A DNA stretch of 13,081 nucleotides. Source: Firmicutes bacterium UBA1065 (GTDB taxonomy: Bacteria > Bacillota > Clostridia > Tissierellales > Sedimentibacteraceae). Below the pieces are notes generated by a model, which saw nothing but the letters and a program-made list of their open reading frames with translations, had not been told where the DNA came from and ran no database searches. Positions 7,126-13,081 of this stretch are shown one piece after another. The stretch is from NCBI GenBank assembly GCA_002316225.1, contig DCDC01000172.1, positions 1 through 13,081 of the forward strand, given 5' to 3'. A program made the position numbers and the translations under genes. The number at the start of each line of letters is the position of its first letter. Within the stretch, counting starts at the first letter, position 1.

Positions 7126-7237
7126 TATGATATAATGAATGCAATCATTGAAGAAAAAGCTCTGGCTTTTGCACCAATGCATTCATTGTATCGGTGTGAA
7201 GCAAGCTGATTCTGCGGCTTGCACTTATGATATAATG
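7126..7237 (+). promoter_or_regulatory. Leader region of the aldo/keto reductase gene: duplicated extended -10 boxes around two hairpins
   Basis: TATGATATAATG occurs at 7126-7137 and again at 7226-7237, exactly 100 bases apart. Each contains TGATATAAT, an extended -10 (TGnTATAAT). Between them lie two potential hairpins. The first has arms AATGAATGCA (7134-7143) and TGCATTCATT (7178-7187), with an inner stem AAAAGC/GCTTTT (7155-7160/7165-7170). The second has arms GCAAGC (7201-7206) and GCTTGC (7217-7222). No clear -35 accompanies either box. Both could start transcripts toward the gene at 7299; the first would give a structured leader of about 155 bases. It matches no riboswitch class I recognise. 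Confidence 0.45.
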
Positions 7238-7298
7238 CAGATAAATCAATTCAGGTTATACTGAGCTAATTTACATATATGGCAGGTGAGAGGTAAAT

Positions 7299-8489
7299 AT
7301 GAACTACAGAATTAATCAAAAAAACGGGGATAAACTTTCCATACTTGGCTTCGGCTGCATGCGCCTTCCCGCCAAGGCAGGAATAATTGATGAAAAAAGG
7401 GCCATCAAGATGATCCGGGATTCCATTAAAAAGGGTGTCAATTATTTTGATACCGCCTATATTTATCATGGGGGACAAAGCGAATCCTTATTAGGGAAAG
7501 CCCTCCGGGACGGTTACAGGCAAAAGGTGAAAATAGCCACCAAGCTCCCCCCCTACATGGTAAAGAAACTGGATAATGCTAAAAAAATAATGCTTACCCA
7601 ATTGGAAAAACTAAATACAGACTGTATAGACTATTACTTGCTCCATATGCTTACGGATAAGGCTATGTTTGACAAGATGGCGGACCTCGGGGTTATGGAG
7701 TGGCTGGAAGACCTTAAAGGCCAGGAAACAATAAAAAACATAGGTTTCTCCTTTCATGGGAGCAGGCAGGATTTTGAGTTGATTGTTAAGGCATATCCGT
7801 GGGATTTCTGCCAGATACAATATAATTACCTGGATGAAAACAATCAAGCCGGCCTTTCGGGGCTAAAACTTGCCCATTCCTTGGGAATTCCCGTGATTGT
7901 CATGGAGCCTCTCAGAGGAGGGAAATTAGTGAATAATTTGCCTAAAGAGGTTTTAAAAATTTTTGAAAGGGTCCATCCTCAATGGACGCCTGCCGAATGG
8001 GGCTTAAGATGGATTTGGAACCACAAGGAAGTGAATGTGGTCCTGTCGGGCATGAGCACAGAAGACCAGGTAAATGATAATATTGAAACAGCATCTCAAG
8101 CTGTATCGGATTCCTTGACAAATCAGGAGATAGAGGTGTTTGACCTGGTAAAATCCATCATCAACGAGAGAATCAAGGTTCCCTGCACAGCTTGCGGGTA
8201 CTGCATGCCCTGTCCCCACGGAGTTAACATTCCAGGTTGCTTTGCGGCCTATAACGACAAGTTTTTACTGGATGAAAAGATGTACAGGTGGAAGTATGCC
8301 CAGGCCCTGGGTGCACTTTCCGCAGAGCCGGCCTTTGCTTCAAAATGCGTGGAATGCGGCAGGTGTGAGCTCCACTGCCCCCAAAATATAGAAATACGAA
8401 AGGAATTAAAGGCAGTTGCCAAAACCATGGAAGGAGTTTTCTTCAGACCTGTAGTAGGGGCAGCCAGGAAAATCCTTAAAATCAGATAA
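7299..8489 (+). CDS. Aldo/keto reductase fused to a 4Fe-4S ferredoxin-like domain
   Basis: This is a 396-residue cytoplasmic oxidoreductase of the COG1453 group. Residues 1-285 form the aldo/keto reductase TIM barrel, beginning LSILGFGCMRLP. The catalytic tetrad of the family is visible as Asp51 and Tyr56 (FDTAYIY), Lys82 (ATKLP) and His116 (YYLLHML). The C-terminal part carries two cysteine clusters. C-x2-C-x2-C-x3-C-P is at 296-305, and C-x2-C-x2-C-x3-C-P is at 350-360. These should bind iron-sulfur clusters that could pass electrons between a ferredoxin pool and the barrel. Substrate is unknown for this group. The start is ATG 7299 with GGTGAGAGG at 7285-7293. The gene appears to stand alone: a promoter region lies upstream, and the next gene has its own promoter. 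Confidence 0.93.
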   Translation: MNYRINQKNGDKLSILGFGCMRLPAKAGIIDEKRAIKMIRDSIKKGVNYFDTAYIYHGGQSESLLGKALRDGYRQKVKIATKLPPYMVKKLDNAKKIMLTQLEKLNTDCIDYYLLHMLTDKAMFDKMADLGVMEWLEDLKGQETIKNIGFSFHGSRQDFELIVKAYPWDFCQIQYNYLDENNQAGLSGLKLAHSLGIPVIVMEPLRGGKLVNNLPKEVLKIFERVHPQWTPAEWGLRWIWNHKEVNVVLSGMSTEDQVNDNIETASQAVSDSLTNQEIEVFDLVKSIINERIKVPCTACGYCMPCPHGVNIPGCFAAYNDKFLLDEKMYRWKYAQALGALSAEPAFASKCVECGRCELHCPQNIEIRKELKAVAKTMEGVFFRPVVGAARKILKIR

Positions 8490-8531
8490 ACAGGGGAACA
8501 GCTGCCAAAAGCTTATTATATAATAAAATAA

Positions 8532-8577
8532 AAAATATTCCGTGAATCGAACAAATGTTTGACATCCGGAATATTTT
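8532..8577. repeat. Inverted repeat after the aldo/keto reductase gene, weak terminator candidate
   Basis: AAAATATTCCG (8532-8542) and its exact complement CGGAATATTTT (8567-8577), with a 24-base loop. The right arm ends in TTTT followed by GTTAT. The stem is AT-rich and the T-tract short, so it would be a weak terminator. Just upstream is a 14-bp palindrome, TTATTATATAATAA (8513-8526). Confidence 0.5.
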
Positions 8578-8587
8578 GTTATATAAT
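8559..8587 (+). promoter_or_regulatory. Consensus sigma-A promoter of the radical SAM/DUF4130 operon
   Basis: TTGACA (8559-8564), a 17-base spacer and TATAAT (8582-8587): both boxes match the consensus fully. Transcription should begin near 8594, so the leader is only about 15 bases. The -35 lies in the loop of the inverted repeat at 8532-8577 and the spacer contains its right arm. The promoter rules out the in-frame ATG at 8555 as the start of the next gene. Confidence 0.85.
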
Positions 8588-8608
8588 CAAATAAAAACGG
8601 TGATGGTC

Positions 8609-9856
8609 ATGGACGACAACTTGTTTGAAAAATTAAAGATTTTGGCAGATGGGGCAAAATACGACGTATCATGTGTTTCCAGCGGTGTAGAAAGAAAAAA
8701 CAATACGGTGGGGGGAATAGGCAATGCTTCTGCGGCCGGCATATGCCACGCCTGGTCTTCCGACGGCAGGTGCATATCCCTTCTAAAGATCCTGCTAACC
8801 AACGACTGTATTTACGATTGCAAGTATTGTTTGAACAGGGTGACAAATCCCATAAAAAGGGCAAGCTTCACTCCGGAAGAGGTGGCAGAGCTGACCATTC
8901 AGTTTTACAGGAGAAATTATATTGAAGGCTTGTTCTTAAGCTCTGCCGTCGAAAAAAGTCCCGACCACACCATGGAAAATATCTGCAGGGTTCTTGAACT
9001 TTTAAGATATAAATATAATTTTTGGGGTTATGTCCATGTTAAGATAATTCCAGGAGCAAGTCCCCTTTTGGTTAAAAAGGCCGGCATGCTGGCAGACAGG
9101 GTGAGTGTGAATATTGAGCTTCCCACCAGGGAAAGCTTGTCCCTCCTGGCCCCTCAAAAAAAGATAGAGAATATTATTAAGCCCATGGCCCTGATCCATA
9201 ATGAAATTGCCGGTGCCTTAGAAGACAGGACTCATTTTAAGAATGCCCGGAGCTTTGTTCCGGGGGGCCAGTCTACCCAGATGATAGTGGGAGCCACCCC
9301 CGACACCGATAAAACAATTCTTGATTTATCGCAGAATTTATATGACAGGTTCAGGATGAAAAGGGTCTTTTATTCTGCTTACATACCCCTTATGTCATCA
9401 CCCAACCTGCCTGCCTTAAGCACCATGCCTCCCCTGTTGAGGGAGCACAGGCTGTATCAGGCGGATTGGCTCATGCGTTTTTATTATTTTAATTCTTCCG
9501 ACTTGTTTACCGAAAATGAGCCCAACCTGGACCTGGAATTTGACCCCAAATTGATGTACGCCCTTAGGAATATTGACAAGTACCCAATAGAAATCAACAA
9601 GGCCTCCTACGAAGAACTTTTAAGAATACCGGGTATTGGGGTAACCGGGGCTCAAAGGATAATAAGGGAAAGGAAAAACGCACAAATTTCCTATGATTCT
9701 CTAAAAAAAATGAGGACGGTCCTCAAAAGGGCAAAATATTTTATTACTGTAAAAGGAAAGTATTACGGCAATGTTAAGTTTGATCCTGAAGCTATAAAAT
9801 CCGAGATAAGGATGAAGGAAATTCAAAGGCAAATCAGTATATTTGAGTTCTTGTGA
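8609..9856 (+). CDS. Radical SAM protein with helix-hairpin-helix tail, putative DNA repair/modification (TIGR03916-type)
   Basis: The 415-residue protein carries the radical SAM cluster motif C-x3-C-x2-C (Cys67, Cys71, Cys74 in DCIYDCKYC), which binds a 4Fe-4S cluster and S-adenosylmethionine to make a 5'-deoxyadenosyl radical. The N-terminal KLKILADGAKYDVSC, the central GGQSTQMIVGAT (219-230) and a C-terminal helix-hairpin-helix with IPGIGVTGAQRI (340-351) fit the family described as putative DNA modification/repair radical SAM proteins, genome-linked to uracil-DNA glycosylases. The HhH implies non-specific DNA binding. The reaction is unknown. The start is ATG 8609, because the promoter places the RNA start near 8594; GGTGAT at 8599-8604 is the likely ribosome site. 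An in-frame ATG at 8603 adds two residues. Its TGA (9854-9856) lies one base before the next ATG, which suggests translational coupling. Confidence 0.9.
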   Translation: MDDNLFEKLKILADGAKYDVSCVSSGVERKNNTVGGIGNASAAGICHAWSSDGRCISLLKILLTNDCIYDCKYCLNRVTNPIKRASFTPEEVAELTIQFYRRNYIEGLFLSSAVEKSPDHTMENICRVLELLRYKYNFWGYVHVKIIPGASPLLVKKAGMLADRVSVNIELPTRESLSLLAPQKKIENIIKPMALIHNEIAGALEDRTHFKNARSFVPGGQSTQMIVGATPDTDKTILDLSQNLYDRFRMKRVFYSAYIPLMSSPNLPALSTMPPLLREHRLYQADWLMRFYYFNSSDLFTENEPNLDLEFDPKLMYALRNIDKYPIEINKASYEELLRIPGIGVTGAQRIIRERKNAQISYDSLKKMRTVLKRAKYFITVKGKYYGNVKFDPEAIKSEIRMKEIQRQISIFEFL

Positions 9857-9857
9857 G

Positions 9858-10589
9858 ATGAAAGATTATTTGTATGACGGCACCTTTGAAGGATTGTTGA
9901 CCTGCATTTATCAAAATTATAAAAAAGAAAGGGCTGCAGGCATATATGAAAAGTCAAACTACCAGCAGTCCCTTGTATATGAATCGGAAATCGTAGAAAC
10001 GGACATATCAAAGGCTCAAATCGTATGCGACGCAATATGCTCAAAGATTTCCAGGGAGGCCTACATCAACGTTTATTATTGTTATCTTTCAAATGCTGCC
10101 AATAAAGAAAACATAATTTTGGAATTTTTAATCTTTGCCTTTAAATACGGAAAAGACACCATGAACTTCTATACTCACGAAAAGGTTCTTCCCGTCCATG
10201 AAATATACAAGAAGGTGGCCAGGGAAGAGCACAGGGTCTTAGGCATACTGAGGTTTTCGGATATAGGAGGAATTTTGTATGCCAGGTATTCTCCCGACAA
10301 CGACATAAGCGTTTTGCTGGCCGACCATTTTGCCGACAGGTATAAGTTTGAAAAATTCATCATCTTTGATGAAAAAAGGAAAAAGGCACTTGTGTATGGG
10401 GACAATGCCTGGGAGATTAAAGAAAACATAAACCTTGACAATGTGGAATATTCCTTAAATGAAACCATGATACAAAAATTATGGAAGCAATACTTCACCG
10501 ATTTGGCTATTAAGGAAAGAAAAAACATAAATCTTCAGTTCCAGTTTGTCCCCGCCAGATACAGGAAGAATATGCCTGAATTTAAATAA
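9858..10589 (+). CDS. DUF4130-type protein, putative DNA metabolism partner of the radical SAM protein (TIGR03915-type)
   Basis: The 243-residue protein begins MKDYLYDGTFEGLLTCIY, the characteristic opening of the family always found beside the HhH-tailed radical SAM protein. The DUF4130 core is clear: REEHR (122-126) leading into LGILRF, then YARYSPDND (141-149), HFADR (157-161), and a late F-D-E-K-R-K strand (around 170-175). From memory, homologs in other bacteria are fused to or adjacent to a uracil-DNA-glycosylase-family domain, which points to a role on damaged or modified DNA; the biochemistry is not established. The start is ATG 9858, with one base between it and the upstream TGA. A TTG 15 bases earlier is possible but not supported by homology. 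No strong ribosome site is present, consistent with coupling to the upstream gene. No glycosylase gene follows in the window. Confidence 0.88.
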   Translation: MKDYLYDGTFEGLLTCIYQNYKKERAAGIYEKSNYQQSLVYESEIVETDISKAQIVCDAICSKISREAYINVYYCYLSNAANKENIILEFLIFAFKYGKDTMNFYTHEKVLPVHEIYKKVAREEHRVLGILRFSDIGGILYARYSPDNDISVLLADHFADRYKFEKFIIFDEKRKKALVYGDNAWEIKENINLDNVEYSLNETMIQKLWKQYFTDLAIKERKNINLQFQFVPARYRKNMPEFK

Positions 10590-10690
10590 CAGCTGAATTT
10601 ACTAAAAGTAGTTTAGAAAAGAGTATTAATTAATTTAAGTAATAAAAAAGATCAACTGAAAATATATAAAAGTACTAAAAATTTTATAAT

Positions 10691-10765
10691 ATGTGATATA
10701 ATATATACAAAATGTGATGTTAATTAACTAAAAAAAATTAAACGACTTATTTTAATTGGTGTGAT
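10691..10765 (+). promoter_or_regulatory. Promoter and possible operator repeats of the methyltransferase gene
   Basis: The extended -10 TGATATAAT ends at 10702 (TATAAT 10697-10702), so transcription would begin near 10709. No good -35 is seen. ATGTGAT occurs at 10691-10697 and 10712-10718, 21 bases apart, and TGTGAT again at 10760-10765. A perfect 10-bp palindrome, GTTAATTAAC, lies at 10719-10728, at about +10 to +19. Such placement would suit a repressor. The methyltransferase's own helix-turn-helix domain is a candidate binder. Function is inferred. Confidence 0.45.
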
Positions 10766-10797
10766 AATGTACCGATATGGTTGTTTGCGATTATTGC

Positions 10798-10804
10798 AAG
10801 GAGG
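10798..10804 (+). promoter_or_regulatory. Ribosome binding site fixing the methyltransferase start
   Basis: AAGGAGG, 5 bases before the ATG at 10810. It favours this start over the in-frame ATG 11 codons upstream at 10777. Confidence 0.85.
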
Positions 10805-10809
10805 TATAC

Positions 10810-12957
10810 ATGGAAGTTTTTACTATTGAAGAAATTGCAAACGAATTAGAAATATCTCATACATATTTAAATAAATTAATTCAAGATGAAGAAATCATTT
10901 TAGATAGAACTGATACGGGAGAATATATTTGGAATAATCAGGTTTACAATAAAATAAGAATGTTGTTAGACATTCCAAATCGAGTTGAAAATGATAATAT
11001 AATGAAACTAATAAATATATATGGATTAAAGCGTTCCTATATAAATAACAGGAGATATTTAGGAAATAAATATTCCTTGACATCATTTATTAGAAAGACT
11101 GTTGATGAAAACTGTTCAGGAATAAATATTGTAGTTGACATTTTTAGTGGAACGGGAGCGGTAGCTCACGCATTTAAAGACAAAATGGTGATTACAAATG
11201 ACTTACTTTTTAGTAATTATATAAGTAATTATGCTTGGTTTGCACCAATGAAGTATTCGGAGGAGAAAATTGTTAAGTATATAGCAAAATATAATAGTAT
11301 CAAAACATCTGAAGAAAACTACATGCGCAATAATTTTGCAGATACATATTTTTCAGCCGATAATTGTAGCAAGATTGGTTACATAAGAGAACACATAGAA
11401 CATGAATATATAAGTAATAAAATTAATTATAAAGAATATGCAATTCTGATCACATCACTCTTATATGCAATGGACAAAATAGCTAATACAGTGGGGCACT
11501 ATGATGCTTATAGAAGAAACGTAGATTTAGATAAAGAATTGGTATTAAACGTACTTTTACCAGATCAAAACCTTAATGAAAATAATAAATGTTATAATAT
11601 GGATGCAAATGAGTTGATAGGAAATTTAAGCTGTGATTTATTATATTTAGATCCCCCATATAATTCAAGGCAATATTGCGATGCCTACCATTTACTTGAA
11701 AATGTTGCAAGATGGGAAAAACCTCCTGTGTATGGTGTTGCAAAAAAAATGGACAGGTCGTCATTGAAAAGTGATTATTGTTTAAAAAAAGCAACCGAGG
11801 CTTTTGAGGATTTAGTTAGTAAAGCAAATGCAAGATATATATTACTATCTTACAATAATATGTCAAATAAGGGCAACGACAGGTCAAATGCAAAAATTAC
11901 TGATGATGATATATTATCAATATTAAGTAAAAAAGGAAAAGTTACTATATTTGAAAAAGAATATAAAAGCTTTTCTACCGGTAAATCAGATATAAATGAT
12001 AATATTGAAAGACTGTTTTTATGTGAAACTTTTGAAGGGCTAAAAGAAACACCGTTCATAGCATCTCCTATAAATTACATTGGTGGTAAATATCAGTTAT
12101 TACCACATTTTAAGCAACTTTTTCCAAAGACAAATTGTTTTTTGGATTTATTTGCAGGAGGATGCAATGTTGGTATAAATTCTGAATCCACAAAGGTTAT
12201 TTTTAATGATATAAATAAAGATTTAATTGATTTAATGCACTATTTTAAAGTAACGGATACAGATGAAATATTAAGAAATGTTGATAAGATAATTAATGAT
12301 TATAATTTATCAAGAACTGATATTCATGGTTATGATTATTATAATTGCAATAGCTACAAAGGACTTTCAAGTTACAATAAAGATAAATTTTTAAAATTGA
12401 GAAAAGATTATAATTTTAAAGTTAAAAAAGGTGAAATTGACTTTGCAATGTTATATGTTTTAATAGTCTATTCATTTAATAATCAGATTAGATTTAATAA
12501 TAAAGGCGAATTTAACCTACCTGTTGGGAAGAGAGATTTTAACTCGAATATGAGAAATAAACTAATATTATTCTCTGAAACTCTAAAAAAGAAAGATTGT
12601 GTATTCATGAATAAAGATTTTAGAGAAGTAAATCTATCAAACCTACCAAAAGATACATTTATATATTGCGACCCACCATATTTAATAACTTTAGCTACAT
12701 ATAATGAAAATGGAAGTTGGACAGAAGAAGATGAGCAGGATTTATTAAAATTTTTAGTACATGCTGATGAGTTAGGTTTAAAATTTGCTCTATCAAATGT
12801 ATTAAAAGCTAAAGATAAAGAAAATTTAATATTAAAGGAATGGATTAATAAATATGCATATAAAGTAAATATATTAAACAAAGATTATTCTAATAGTAAC
12901 TATCAACGAAAGAATAAAGATTCTATATCCGAAGAAGTGCTTATTACTAATTATTGA
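10810..12957 (+). CDS. HTH-fused double adenine-N6 DNA methyltransferase, M.FokI-like (type IIS)
   Basis: The 715-residue protein has three parts. Residues 1-50 are a helix-turn-helix of MerR/excisionase style (FTIEEIANELEISHTYLNKL). Residues about 75-410 are a first adenine methyltransferase: YLGNKYSL (83-90), S-adenosylmethionine motif DIFSGTGAVA (110-119), catalytic DPPYNSRQY (281-289). This has the same order and flanks as the N-terminal half of M.FokI. Residues about 418-715 are a second, Dam-like enzyme: YIGGKYQLL (423-431), DLFAGGCNVG (446-455), DPPY (621-624), with an S-N-V-L segment after it. Two DPPY domains in one chain are typical of type IIS systems whose asymmetric site has adenines on both strands, one domain per strand. 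The gene is far more AT-rich than those upstream, a sign of transfer. The next gene starts 11 bases after its TGA. Confidence 0.92.
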   Translation: MEVFTIEEIANELEISHTYLNKLIQDEEIILDRTDTGEYIWNNQVYNKIRMLLDIPNRVENDNIMKLINIYGLKRSYINNRRYLGNKYSLTSFIRKTVDENCSGINIVVDIFSGTGAVAHAFKDKMVITNDLLFSNYISNYAWFAPMKYSEEKIVKYIAKYNSIKTSEENYMRNNFADTYFSADNCSKIGYIREHIEHEYISNKINYKEYAILITSLLYAMDKIANTVGHYDAYRRNVDLDKELVLNVLLPDQNLNENNKCYNMDANELIGNLSCDLLYLDPPYNSRQYCDAYHLLENVARWEKPPVYGVAKKMDRSSLKSDYCLKKATEAFEDLVSKANARYILLSYNNMSNKGNDRSNAKITDDDILSILSKKGKVTIFEKEYKSFSTGKSDINDNIERLFLCETFEGLKETPFIASPINYIGGKYQLLPHFKQLFPKTNCFLDLFAGGCNVGINSESTKVIFNDINKDLIDLMHYFKVTDTDEILRNVDKIINDYNLSRTDIHGYDYYNCNSYKGLSSYNKDKFLKLRKDYNFKVKKGEIDFAMLYVLIVYSFNNQIRFNNKGEFNLPVGKRDFNSNMRNKLILFSETLKKKDCVFMNKDFREVNLSNLPKDTFIYCDPPYLITLATYNENGSWTEEDEQDLLKFLVHADELGLKFALSNVLKAKDKENLILKEWINKYAYKVNILNKDYSNSNYQRKNKDSISEEVLITNY

Positions 12958-12968
12958 GGAGGCAGTTC

Positions 12969-13081
12969 ATGCACATAAATATTCCATATCGGAGTTTTTG
13001 TTGGGTAATTGGAACAACAAGTTTTAGAACAGCAAAGCTAAACTTGAAAATTGAGCAGCATATAATGATACCAGAAATTAA
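12969..13081 (+). CDS. 5' end of a probable type IIS restriction endonuclease gene (partial)
   Basis: ATG 12969 is preceded by AGGAGG (12957-12962) with a 6-base spacer, and overlaps the end of the methyltransferase gene's translation unit, so the two are co-expressed. Only 37 codons fall in the window. The visible N-terminus contains RSFCWVIGTTSFRTAKLNLK. The pattern W-x-I/V-x-x-T-S-F/P-R-T/S-x-x-K with a following K-I-E resembles, from memory, the opening of AlwI/BstNBI-group and, more loosely, FokI endonucleases. Position behind a bifunctional type IIS-like methylase strongly supports a nuclease. The catalytic domain lies outside the window, so neither the site nor activity can be judged. 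AlwI-family membership is a tentative call. Confidence 0.65.
   Translation, partial: MHINIPYRSFCWVIGTTSFRTAKLNLKIEQHIMIPEI

Noticed and set aside
7126..7298. T-box or known riboswitch in the aldo/keto reductase leader
   Set aside because: No T-box core sequence or recognised aptamer motif is visible, and no terminator/antiterminator pair can be drawn with confidence.
8555..8608. 18-residue N-terminal extension of the radical SAM protein from the ATG at 8555
   Set aside because: The ATG lies upstream of a consensus promoter whose transcript starts near 8594, and the extension is unlike the family N-terminus.
8587..8925. Several open frames on both strands overlapping the start of the radical SAM gene
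   Set aside because: They lie over the conserved radical SAM cluster region and have no family features or ribosome sites of their own.
10777..10809. 11-residue N-terminal extension of the methyltransferase, with two cysteines
   Set aside because: No ribosome site precedes ATG 10777, while AAGGAGG lies 5 bases before ATG 10810.
10767..10829. Short leader reading frame of 20 codons overlapping the methyltransferase start
   Set aside because: No ribosome site precedes it and the peptide shows no attenuator-like codon run; most likely chance.

Overview
The window looks like a chromosomal stretch of a low-GC Gram-positive anaerobe of the class Clostridia. The signs are strong AGGAGG-type ribosome sites, AT-rich spacers with TATAAT boxes, a secreted protein with C-terminal S-layer homology (SLH) domains, a ferredoxin-fused aldo/keto reductase and a radical SAM/DUF4130 gene pair known mostly from anaerobes. 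Species cannot be named from sequence alone. No tRNA, rRNA, CRISPR array or transposase was seen.

Layout. (1) 1-83: the last codons of an unidentified + strand gene, ending next to the stop of a convergent small gene (84-557, minus) for a beta-sandwich (carboxypeptidase-regulatory-like) protein. (2) 720-2384: a compact speD-speE operon making spermidine from decarboxylated S-adenosylmethionine and putrescine, closed by a nested palindrome at 2384-2453 that can act as a terminator in both directions. (3) 2470-7014, minus: a 4.5-kb gene for an exported surface protein (signal peptide, N-terminal beta-rich region with a CBM9-like part, two probable seven-bladed propellers, three SLH motifs). It is interrupted by two in-frame stops (TGA at 6049-6051, TAA at 5269-5271) with no frameshift, so it reads as three segments. 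(4) 7299-8489: an aldo/keto reductase with two 4Fe-4S motifs, preceded by a structured leader with duplicated TATGATATAATG boxes 100 bp apart. (5) 8609-10589: a coupled pair, a radical SAM protein with a helix-hairpin-helix tail and a DUF4130-type protein, driven by a consensus sigma-A promoter lying inside an inverted repeat. This pair is predicted to act in DNA repair or modification, but its reaction is unknown. (6) 10590-13081: base composition becomes much more AT-rich. Here sits a 715-residue protein with an N-terminal helix-turn-helix and two adenine methyltransferase domains (M.FokI-like layout), followed 11 bases later by the start of a gene resembling type IIS restriction endonucleases. 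This is probably a horizontally acquired restriction-modification system.

How the parts work together. speD and speE catalyse consecutive steps. The radical SAM and DUF4130 genes overlap in translation and are probably functionally linked. The methyltransferase and putative nuclease form a restriction-modification unit whose two methylase domains would each protect one strand of an asymmetric site. The leads most worth following are the twice-interrupted but frame-preserved surface protein gene, the HTH-methylase-methylase fusion with its repeat-bearing promoter, and the radical SAM/DUF4130 pair without its usual uracil-DNA-glycosylase neighbour in view.
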